DNA of 9,903 bases. It comes from an uncultured Amylibacter sp. (GTDB taxonomy: Bacteria; Pseudomonadota; Alphaproteobacteria; Rhodobacterales; Rhodobacteraceae). Made by a program: the position numbers and the translations under genes. Below, piece after piece: positions 1 through 5,099 of the stretch; position 1 is the stretch's first letter, and the number at the start of each line of letters is the position of its first letter. Location of the stretch: NCBI GenBank assembly GCA_937944065.1, contig CALDZS010000136.1, positions 1 through 9,903 on the forward strand, given 5' to 3'. The notes below the pieces were generated by a model, which had not been told where the DNA came from, searched no databases, and saw only the letters and a list, made by a program, of their open reading frames with translations.

Positions 1-48
1 ATGACCCGCAAGATGGAAAAATATAAGAAGGATCTCGCTCGTGGCTGA
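1..48 (+). CDS. C-terminal end of an upstream gene, probably a peptide deformylase family member (partial)
   Basis: Only the last 15 codons before a TGA at 46-48 are present; the reading frame is open from the window edge, so the ATG at base 1 is probably an internal Met. The visible tail is short, charged and lysine-rich (MTRKMEKYKKDLARG). No catalytic motif is visible, so the assignment rests on position: def genes commonly lie directly upstream of fmt in bacteria, and in Rhodobacterales one or more def copies precede it. The frame overlaps the fmt GTG start by 8 bases, which suggests translational coupling within one transcript. It could be another gene altogether. Confidence 0.4.
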   Translation: MTRKMEKYKKDLARG

Positions 49-958
49 TCCAAAGCGGATCGTGTTTATGGGGACCCCCGATTTTTCTGTGCCTGTCTTA
101 CAAGCTTTGATTGATGCAGGGCATGACATTGTCGCTGTCTATTGCCAACCGCCACGCCGCGCGGGGCGGGGCAAGAAAGAACGCCCGACACCCGTGCATG
201 CACACGCGATATCGCTTGGGCTAGAAGTGCGAACACCACTTAATTTCAAAGACCCAGAAACGGTCTCTGAATTTGCGGCATTAAATGCAGATGTGGCAGT
301 CGTCGTTGCCTACGGTTTGATTTTGCCGCAATCAATTTTAGACGCACCGACATTGGGCTGTTTAAACATCCATGCCTCGTTACTTCCGCGCTGGCGTGGG
401 GCCGCGCCGATCCATCGTGCGATTATGGCGGGTGATGCACAAACTGGTATTTGCATCATGCAGATGGATGCTGGTTTAGATACTGGCGACGTATTGTTCC
501 GAGTTGAAACGCCCATTCACCAAGACGACACGACAGGTAGCTTGCACGATCAGCTTTCGCAATTGGGTGCGCGTGCGATTGTTGACGCGTTGGCTGATTT
601 GGCCGATTTGCCGAAACAACCGCAACCTGAAAAGGGCGTTACCTATGCGGCGAAAATCAGCAAGGACGAGGCGCAGATTGACTGGTCTTTAGATGCCCAG
701 TCCGTGGATCAGCACATTCGTGGCTTGTCGCCATTCCCAGGGGCATGGTTCACGTTTGACGATCAACGTGTCAAAGTACTGCAATCACGCGTCAGCGCTG
801 GATCAGGTCAGGCGGGAACGGTTTTAACCGATCAGATGCAAATTGCCTGCGGCCAAGGCAGTGTTGAATTGTTGCGATTGCAACGGGCTGGCAAAGGGGC
901 GATGGAGGTTACAGATTTCCTACGTGGTTTTCCTATCGCCAAAGGAACGCAGCTGTAA
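41..958 (+). CDS. fmt: Methionyl-tRNA formyltransferase
   Basis: Transfers a formyl group from 10-formyl-tetrahydrofolate to Met-tRNAi in the cytoplasm, making the initiator fMet-tRNA. The 305-residue length is normal (E. coli about 315). The N-terminal Rossmann-like formyltransferase domain (about 5-205) shows GTPDFSVPVL at 11-20, the SLLPRWRGAAPI loop at 113-124 and QMDAGLDTGD at 141-150. The catalytic triad aligns as N109, H111 and D147 (E. coli N106, H108, D144). The C-terminal tRNA-binding domain (about 206-305) ends in GFPIAKGTQL. The start is GTG at 41: the frame has a stop at 2-4, no other standard start lies before it, and AAGGA at 28-32 sits 8 bases upstream. The next Met (residue 10) would remove the first beta strand. 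It overlaps the preceding gene by 8 bases; the folate cofactor links it loosely with folK in this window. Confidence 0.98.
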   Translation: MADPKRIVFMGTPDFSVPVLQALIDAGHDIVAVYCQPPRRAGRGKKERPTPVHAHAISLGLEVRTPLNFKDPETVSEFAALNADVAVVVAYGLILPQSILDAPTLGCLNIHASLLPRWRGAAPIHRAIMAGDAQTGICIMQMDAGLDTGDVLFRVETPIHQDDTTGSLHDQLSQLGARAIVDALADLADLPKQPQPEKGVTYAAKISKDEAQIDWSLDAQSVDQHIRGLSPFPGAWFTFDDQRVKVLQSRVSAGSGQAGTVLTDQMQIACGQGSVELLRLQRAGKGAMEVTDFLRGFPIAKGTQL

Positions 959-1010
959 ATCTGGAAAAATCCATAAATCTTCCTATATGTTATAGAAGAA
1001 GGAGAATCCT

Positions 1011-1262
1011 ATGCCCGTGTTACTAACCCTTATTATTGGTGCCGCAGTCGGCTTTTTGGCGACGCGGATGTATGGCATGAACACCAATGTGCCGACCACC
1101 GTCGGCATTGGGGTTCTGGGTGCCATAGTAGGTGGGTTGGTGTTGCGTGGGTTGGTCACAGTGTTCGCAACTTTGTCAGGCGTGCTGCCAATTTTTATTG
1201 GCGGTTTAGTCGGTGCATTTGGGTTGCTGTGGATATACAAAACCTATTTCGACAAAAAATAA
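1011..1262 (+). CDS. Small glycine-rich integral membrane protein, GlsB/YeaQ-like
   Basis: This 83-residue protein is nearly all hydrophobic, with three likely membrane segments at about 3-18, 30-52 and 56-77. They are rich in Gly-spaced motifs (GAAVGFLATRMYG at 10-22, GIGVLGAIVGG at 32-42, GGLVGAFG at 64-71), followed by a short basic/aromatic tail (YKTYFDKK). The pattern resembles the GlsB/YeaQ/YmgE (transglycosylase-associated) family of small membrane proteins, whose biochemical role is poorly known; the assignment is by pattern only. The ATG start is well supported by AGAAGGAGA at 996-1004, about 6 bases upstream. It lies 52 bases after fmt on the same strand and may be cotranscribed with it. 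Its stop is 3 bases from the stop of the convergent rnhA. Confidence 0.75.
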   Translation: MPVLLTLIIGAAVGFLATRMYGMNTNVPTTVGIGVLGAIVGGLVLRGLVTVFATLSGVLPIFIGGLVGAFGLLWIYKTYFDKK

Positions 1263-1265
1263 GAT

Positions 1266-1730
1266 CTAGAGTTTGAAGGGTTCCATACCTGCGCGTGCCA
1301 GTTCATCGGCGCGTTCATTTTCAGCATGCCCTGCATGGCCTTTGATCCATTTCCAAGTTACTGTATGACGCGCTTCCGCCGCCTCTAACCGTTGCCAAAG
1401 TTCTGCGTTTTTCACAGGCTTTTTGGCGGCATTGCGCCAGCCATTTTTCTTCCAACCAAAAATCCACTTTGTGATCCCATCTTTGACATAGGAACTGTCC
1501 GTGACAATGGTCAGCACGCTTGGTTTTTCTAACACCTCTAGGGCGCTGATGGCTGCCATCAATTCCATCTGGTTGTTTGTTGTATCAGCCATTCCACCAG
1601 ATAATTCGCGTTCTTTGATCACGCGATCGCCGTCTTTGGCAAACAACAAAACGCCCCAGCCGCCTGGACCTGGATTGCCGCTGCAGGCACCGTCCGTGTA
1701 GGCGAATAATTCAGGCAATTGCTGTGACAA
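1266..1730 (-). CDS. rnhA: Ribonuclease HI
   Basis: Cuts the RNA strand of RNA/DNA hybrids in the cytoplasm, removing R-loops and primer RNA. It is 154 residues, the usual size. The four metal-binding acidic residues are D13 (YTDGACSGNPGPGGWG), E56 (NNQMELMA), D78 (VTDSSYV) and D142 (ENERADELA); the catalytic His is H132 in KGHAGH. The basic handle region, with its Trp-rich WIFGWKKNGWRN at 89-100, is present. The start is unusual: the frame has a TGA directly before the TTG at 1730-1728, and no ATG lies before the first catalytic Asp, so TTG (codon 1, or codon 5 at 1718-1716) must serve. No clear Shine-Dalgarno is seen. The start lies inside the end of the upstream methyltransferase gene (20-base overlap), so initiation probably depends on coupling to that gene. 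Confidence 0.97.
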   Translation of the reverse strand: MSQQLPELFAYTDGACSGNPGPGGWGVLLFAKDGDRVIKERELSGGMADTTNNQMELMAAISALEVLEKPSVLTIVTDSSYVKDGITKWIFGWKKNGWRNAAKKPVKNAELWQRLEAAEARHTVTWKWIKGHAGHAENERADELARAGMEPFKL

Positions 1731-2301
1731 TCATAAACGGCGAAACGATGCCCGCCAAACCTGGTTCTTCGCCTTCGTGTAGGCTGGCTGGTGTGAAGCC
1801 CGCGTTGATTAACATTTGGTTCAACGCGTCAGGTTGGAAATATGAGTAGAACCGCCCCAAATGGTCTCGTTCTTCGCCTTCGCCAGTTTTAAGCCCTAGA
1901 TGTAATATGCCACCAGGTTTTAGGGCGCTATGGATGCGTGTCAGATTGGCAGGCATGTCCGCAACAGGTGCGTGCAACAAGCTGAAATTGGCCCAGATAC
2001 CATCATATATGTCAACTGCGTCCAAGTCATCAAACGTCGCCAACTGCGCATCAACTCCATACGTCTCATGCGCCATTGCGACCATCTCGGCAGATGCGTC
2101 ACTGGCGTCTGCGACCAATCCTGCGTCACGCATCATCGCCGCACTGTTGCCGGGCCCACAGCCAAGATCTAACACGCGACCACCAGCCGGAACCGCAGCA
2201 ATGAAATGTGCAAGGGCGCGGTCAGGTTCTGGTTTTGCAAATTTCTTGGCATAGGTTTCAGCCTGCGCAGCGTATACGTCCAAGGTTTCTTTGTCGCTCA
2301 T
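1711..2301 (-). CDS. Class I SAM-dependent methyltransferase, substrate unknown
   Basis: The 196-residue protein has a single Rossmann-type methyltransferase domain. Motif I is VLDLGCGPGN at 43-52; an acidic residue at the end of the second strand is likely D68 (DASDASAEM); LKPGG at 127-131 is the usual turn before the later strands. There is no signal peptide or membrane segment, so it is cytosolic. The family acts on small molecules, RNA or protein, and nothing visible fixes the substrate. The ATG start overlaps the ispH stop in an ATGA arrangement (4 bases), with AAGGG a few bases upstream inside ispH. The 3' end overlaps rnhA by 20 bases. The cluster ispH - methyltransferase - rnhA therefore looks like one transcript with coupled translation. 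A link to isoprenoid or RNA metabolism is suggested only by position. Confidence 0.85.
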   Translation of the reverse strand: MSDKETLDVYAAQAETYAKKFAKPEPDRALAHFIAAVPAGGRVLDLGCGPGNSAAMMRDAGLVADASDASAEMVAMAHETYGVDAQLATFDDLDAVDIYDGIWANFSLLHAPVADMPANLTRIHSALKPGGILHLGLKTGEGEERDHLGRFYSYFQPDALNQMLINAGFTPASLHEGEEPGLAGIVSPFMIVTAIA

Positions 2302-3248
2302 GCCGTTTCCCTTAGGACGCGTGGAACTTTAAACTCTACATTTTCGACTGCGGTTTCTACGATTTGTTCGGTCACATCGAATCTATCATGGAAGGCGGCA
2401 ATGACTTCTTCTATCAAAACCTCTGGTGCGGAAGCACCAGCGGTTATTCCAACAGATTTGATATCGCCTAAAGCGCGCCAATCAATATCTGTGGCGCGTT
2501 GCACCAATTGGGAATAGGCGCAGCCAGCTTTTGATCCGACTTCTACCAATCTTTTAGAGTTAGAAGAGTTTGGTGCACCGATGACCAGCAGCGCGCTGAC
2601 ATGAGGCGCCACAGCCTTGACCGCTTCTTGGCGATTTGTGGTCGCATAGCAAATATCCTCTTTGTGCGGGCCTACGATGTTGGGAAAGCGTGCGACCAAC
2701 GCTTTGACAATCTCGGCGGTGTCATCAACCGACAATGTCGTTTGCGTGATGTAGGCTAAGCGATCCGCGTCTCTTGGCGTCAGCTTGGCTACATCGTTTG
2801 GCGCTTCGACCAACAATACTTCACCCTCGGGCAACTGCCCCATGGTGCCGACGGTTTCAGGATGCCCCTTGTGACCAATCATCACCATCTGCAGTCCGTT
2901 TGAATTGTGGCGTTCCGCTTCGATGTGGACCTTTGAAACCAGCGGACAAGTGGCATCGACATAGATCATGTTGCGCGCATTTGCGTCCGCTGGCACCGAT
3001 TTTGGCACGCCGTGGGCGGAAAAAATCACAGGTCGATCGGTCGGACACTCTGATAAGTCTTCGACGAAAACCGCGCCCTTGTCGCGCAAGCTGTCGACGA
3101 CAAATTTATTGTGCACGATTTCATGGCGCACATAGATAGGCGCGCCCCATTTTTCGATGGCCATTTCAACAATTTTTATCGCACGGTCAACGCCCGCGCA
3201 AAATCCACGCGGCGCTGCAAGATACAGGTTAAGTTTCGGTTTTATCAT
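2298..3248 (-). CDS. ispH: 4-hydroxy-3-methylbut-2-enyl diphosphate reductase
   Basis: Last enzyme of the MEP (non-mevalonate) isoprenoid pathway: it reduces HMBPP to IPP and DMAPP in the cytosol using an iron-sulfur cluster. It is 316 residues, matching the family. The three conserved cluster cysteines are C17 (PRGFCAGVDRAI), C101 (DATCPLV) and C200 (HKEDICYATTNRQ), corresponding to E. coli C12, C96 and C197. Substrate-contact residues are also present: H46 (RHEIVHN), H79 (FSAHG), H129 and E131 (GHKGHPE), and the PNSSNS stretch at 226-231. The ATG at 3248 places the first Cys where expected. It is the first gene of the tightly packed ispH - methyltransferase - rnhA cluster and follows the NYN gene by 92 bases, so it may have its own promoter; none is clear. 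Confidence 0.98.
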   Translation of the reverse strand: MIKPKLNLYLAAPRGFCAGVDRAIKIVEMAIEKWGAPIYVRHEIVHNKFVVDSLRDKGAVFVEDLSECPTDRPVIFSAHGVPKSVPADANARNMIYVDATCPLVSKVHIEAERHNSNGLQMVMIGHKGHPETVGTMGQLPEGEVLLVEAPNDVAKLTPRDADRLAYITQTTLSVDDTAEIVKALVARFPNIVGPHKEDICYATTNRQEAVKAVAPHVSALLVIGAPNSSNSKRLVEVGSKAGCAYSQLVQRATDIDWRALGDIKSVGITAGASAPEVLIEEVIAAFHDRFDVTEQIVETAVENVEFKVPRVLRETA

Positions 3249-3300
3249 GCCCGTTGCTTAACCTGATTTCGCACCTAACAAAAGTGAAACTACCGAAGTG

Positions 3301-3322
3301 TTGGATGAAATTATTCGTCCAA
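3301..3322. repeat. Inverted repeat (hairpin) between the NYN gene and ispH
   Basis: TTGGA-T-GAA at 3301-3309 faces TTC-G-TCCAA at 3314-3322 around a 4-base AT loop: eight Watson-Crick pairs plus one mispaired or wobble position. It lies 18 bases beyond the NYN stop and upstream of ispH on the minus strand. No T-run follows on the minus strand, so it is not a standard intrinsic terminator. It could act as a weak terminator or mRNA-end stabiliser for the NYN gene, as an operator for ispH, or be chance. Confidence 0.4.
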
Positions 3323-3340
3323 ACATTCAGTGTGTTTCTA

Positions 3341-3910
3341 TCAATCAGTTGTTTCCGTATCTGGTACCTGCGAATCTTCGGGACGTGGAGGGCGGCCGAT
3401 GACGTCTTTCAGTTCTTCCAGTTCGATGAAATTATCAGCTTGGCGGCGCAGATCGTCAGAGATCATGGGCGGGCTAGAGCGGATCGTTGAAACAACTGAG
3501 ACGCGAACACCTTGTCTTTGCAGTGATTCAACTAGTGGGCGAAAGTCCCCGTCGCCAGAGAAGATAACGATGTGTTCAACATGCGGTGCTAATTCCATCG
3601 CATCGACTGCCAACTCGATATCCATGTTGCCTTTTACCTTACGTCGCCCGATTGAATCGGTATACTCTTTGGCTGGTTTGGTCACCATGGTGAACCCATT
3701 ATAGTTCAACCAGTCTACAAGTGGGCGAATCGGAGAGTATTCTTCGCTCTCCAAAAGTGCGGTGTAATAAAAAGCCCGCAGCAATTTTCCCCGTCTCATA
3801 AATTCAGTACGGAGAGCTTTATAATCGATATCAAACCCAAGGGCCTTTGCGGCTGCATAGAGGTTTGAGCCGTCAATAAAGAGTGCGAGACGCTCATCGC
3901 GATAAAACAT
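3341..3910 (-). CDS. NYN domain protein (LabA/DUF88-like, PIN-type putative RNase)
   Basis: This 189-residue soluble protein has one NYN (PIN-like) domain over about 7-165. The acidic residues of the expected metal site are visible: D13 in LFIDGSN with N16, D97 in KGNMDIELAVDA (also D103), and D120/D122 in FSGDGDF. The family is predicted to cut RNA using a metal centre, and LabA-like members are linked to regulation in some bacteria; the target here is unknown. After the domain comes a proline- and acid-rich tail (about 172-189, PPRPEDSQ...TETTD), probably disordered. The ATG at 3910 has a strong AGGAAGG Shine-Dalgarno 8 bases upstream. It is transcribed divergently from folK and stands apart from ispH by 92 bases. 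The family call is firm; the cellular role is not. Confidence 0.88.
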   Translation of the reverse strand: MFYRDERLALFIDGSNLYAAAKALGFDIDYKALRTEFMRRGKLLRAFYYTALLESEEYSPIRPLVDWLNYNGFTMVTKPAKEYTDSIGRRKVKGNMDIELAVDAMELAPHVEHIVIFSGDGDFRPLVESLQRQGVRVSVVSTIRSSPPMISDDLRRQADNFIELEELKDVIGRPPRPEDSQVPDTETTD

Positions 3911-4020
3911 TTAATGATCCTTCCTAGAAATCAGCAGAGGTTTTTATAAAGTTGCGTGTTTACAAACCCCATCGGCTGCGATCTTTAGTACTAATAATTT
4001 ACAAAGCAAGGCCTATTAGA
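3911..4020. promoter_or_regulatory. Divergent intergenic region, NYN gene / folK
   Basis: This 110-base gap must supply 5' signals for genes leaving in both directions. It is clearly AT-richer than its flanks, for example around 3941-3950 and 3985-4005. On the minus strand a TATAAA-like box (about 3943-3948) lies 33-38 bases before the NYN ATG, but no good -35 box sits at the usual spacing. On the plus strand TACTAATAAT at 3989-3998 is a possible -10 region for folK, also without a clear -35. The minus-strand Shine-Dalgarno AGGAAGG covers 3919-3925. Promoter presence is inferred from layout; exact boxes are uncertain. Confidence 0.4.
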
Positions 4021-4587
4021 ATGATGCAAACACATAATTGTGCTTTAGCGTTGGGGTCCAATTGGTGCCAAAACATAGCGGACACACGCTCTTTGGTTGA
4101 TGCTTCCATCTCATGGTTGCAAAAAGAAAGAGTTAATATTCTAGCTATAAGTGCATTCTATCAGACCAAGGCCTTTCCCGCAAATGGTGATCCCGACTTT
4201 GTGAATGCCGCTATTTTGTTGGAAACAGAACTGTCCCCAAATCAGCTGTTAAAGCAGATGCATGAAATCGAGAATAGATTGGGACGCACACGGTCCGAGC
4301 GGTGGGAGCGACGCGTTATTGATATTGATATCCTGTTTTACGACGACGACGTGAGGCCGGACGAAAAGACACATGAAACGTGGCGGGATATGACATTATC
4401 AGACCAAATGGTTCGCATCCCTGATCAGCTGATTGTTCCGCATCCGCGCCTCCAAGACCGCCCGTTTGTTCTGGTGCCTTTGTGTGATGTAGCACCCCAC
4501 TGGGTTCATCCGATACTTCACAAAAGTGTGAAACAAATGCACGCAGCGCTGGATGATCAGGCTTTGGCAGGGGTTACACCGCTTTAG
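4021..4587 (+). CDS. folK: 2-amino-4-hydroxy-6-hydroxymethyldihydropteridine pyrophosphokinase
   Basis: Moves pyrophosphate from ATP to 6-hydroxymethyl-7,8-dihydropterin, the step before dihydropteroate synthase in folate synthesis; cytosolic. From the ATG at 4021 it is 188 residues. Visible HPPK features are ALGSN near the N-terminus, SAFYQTKAF followed by DPDFVNAAILLET, the helix before GRTRSERWERR, the catalytic pair DIDIL, and VPHPRLQDRPFVLVPLCDVAP. The signature normally reads RWGxRxxDxDxL; here RWERRVIDIDIL keeps the Arg and both Asp but replaces the usual small residue by Glu. The start was set at 4021 (or the next codon) because the family begins only a few residues before ALGSN. A TTG at 3952 would add 23 residues unlike any HPPK. 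The AAGG at 4009-4012 gives a weak ribosome site. The gene looks AT-richer than its neighbours. Confidence 0.9.
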   Translation: MMQTHNCALALGSNWCQNIADTRSLVDASISWLQKERVNILAISAFYQTKAFPANGDPDFVNAAILLETELSPNQLLKQMHEIENRLGRTRSERWERRVIDIDILFYDDDVRPDEKTHETWRDMTLSDQMVRIPDQLIVPHPRLQDRPFVLVPLCDVAPHWVHPILHKSVKQMHAALDDQALAGVTPL

Positions 4588-4592
4588 GACAT

Positions 4593-4598
4593 TATAAT
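4593..4598 (+). promoter_or_regulatory. Candidate -10 box upstream of rpoZ
   Basis: A perfect TATAAT lies 6 bases beyond the folK stop and 76 bases before the rpoZ ATG. At 16-18 base spacing the upstream hexamer is poor (around GGGTTA at 4571-4576). TTGGCA at 4564-4569 is better but 23 bases away, outside normal spacing. It may start the rpoZ - rsh transcript near 4605, giving a leader of about 70 bases. The match could also be a chance occurrence in AT-rich sequence. Confidence 0.4.
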
Positions 4599-4631
4599 AA
4601 GCGTATTTCGCTTGCGATTCTTTATGAATCG
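4599..4631 (+). repeat. Two adjacent hairpins in the folK-rpoZ spacer
   Basis: Hairpin one pairs AAGCG (4599-4603) with CGCTT (4609-4613) around TATTT. Hairpin two pairs CGATTC (4615-4620) with GAATCG (4626-4631) around TTTAT. They sit one base apart, directly after the TATAAT box. Neither is followed by a T-run, so terminator function is doubtful. If transcription begins near 4605, the first is a DNA dyad over the start site and the second lies in the rpoZ leader RNA. Confidence 0.5.
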
Positions 4632-4674
4632 GCTTAATCACCCACTTTCATCATTCCCTCTGCAGGAGACTAAT

Positions 4675-5025
4675 ATGGCACGTGTAACCGTAGAAGATTG
4701 CGTTGATAAGGTTCCAAACCGTTTTGACCTTGTAATGCTGGCTGCTCATCGCGCCCGTGAAATTTCGTCAGGTTCAGAAATCACTGTTCCTCGCGACAAT
4801 GACAAGAATCCTGTTTTGGCCTTGCGCGAAATAGCGGAAGAGACGCTAACCGCTGCAAACCTGCGCGAAGCAGCGATCCAAAGCCACCAGACACAGATCG
4901 AAGTCGACGAGCCAGAAGAAGATCAAATGGCACTGTTGATGGGTGGATCTGATGATCGCCCTGGTGATGACATGGAAGACGAGAATCTTTTGCGTGCTTT
5001 GATGGAAGCGCAAGAAGCAAAATAA
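4675..5025 (+). CDS. rpoZ: DNA-directed RNA polymerase subunit omega
   Basis: The omega subunit binds the beta' subunit, helps RNA polymerase assembly and, in E. coli, forms part of one ppGpp binding site. It is 116 residues, somewhat longer than E. coli omega (about 91). The conserved N-terminal core MARVTVEDCVDKVPNRFDLVMLAAHRARE (split here at 1-20 and 21-29) and NDKNPVLALREIAEE are clear. The C-terminal third (about 75-116) is strongly acidic (VDEPEEDQ, DDMEDEN), as is common in alphaproteobacteria. The start is the ATG at 4675, with AGGAG at 4664-4668 and 6 bases of spacing. Upstream in-frame ATGs at 4612-4624 would add residues unlike omega and are rejected. It sits directly before rsh, a very common pairing that joins ppGpp production to its polymerase target. 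Confidence 0.97.
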   Translation: MARVTVEDCVDKVPNRFDLVMLAAHRAREISSGSEITVPRDNDKNPVLALREIAEETLTAANLREAAIQSHQTQIEVDEPEEDQMALLMGGSDDRPGDDMEDENLLRALMEAQEAK

Positions 5026-5032
5026 CTGTTTT

Positions 5033-5071
5033 GGGGCATCGGGTCGGTGCCCCTCGGACATCCGATCGGTG
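5033..5071 (+). repeat. Hairpins and a 13-base imperfect direct repeat between rpoZ and rsh
   Basis: GGGGCA (5033-5038) pairs with TGCCCC (5048-5053) around a 9-base loop. It is followed at once by TCGG (5054-5057) pairing with CCGA (5062-5065). Superimposed is a direct repeat: CATCGGGTCGGTG at 5037-5049 and CATCCGATCGGTG at 5059-5071, matching 11 of 13 with a 22-base offset, close to two helical turns. No T-run follows. Possible roles are a weak attenuator or RNA processing site separating rpoZ from rsh, or a paired protein site. The base pairing is observed; the role is inference. Confidence 0.5.
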
Positions 5072-5099
5072 TTCATAACAGACTGAAAGGGCGCCACAT

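Noticed and set aside
2774..3139. Plus-strand open frame of 121 codons within ispH
   Set aside because: It lies wholly opposite the conserved cysteine-bearing core of IspH, and its arginine/proline-rich product looks like a shadow.
3952..4020. N-terminal extension of folK from TTG at 3952
   Set aside because: It would add 23 basic/hydrophobic residues absent from HPPK enzymes and would use up the divergent promoter region; the ATG at 4021 fits the family.
4599..4631. Intrinsic terminator after folK
   Set aside because: Stems are short (5 and 6 pairs), of low G+C, and not followed by a T-run; a leader or operator role fits better.
4612..4674. N-terminal extension of rpoZ from upstream in-frame starts
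   Set aside because: Omega begins MARVTVxD, the internal ATG at 4675 has a strong AGGAG at the right distance, and the extra residues come from the hairpin spacer.
5033..5065. Intrinsic terminator after rpoZ
   Set aside because: The stem is GC-rich but the following bases lack a T-run, and rpoZ-rsh cotranscription is common; at most a partial attenuator.
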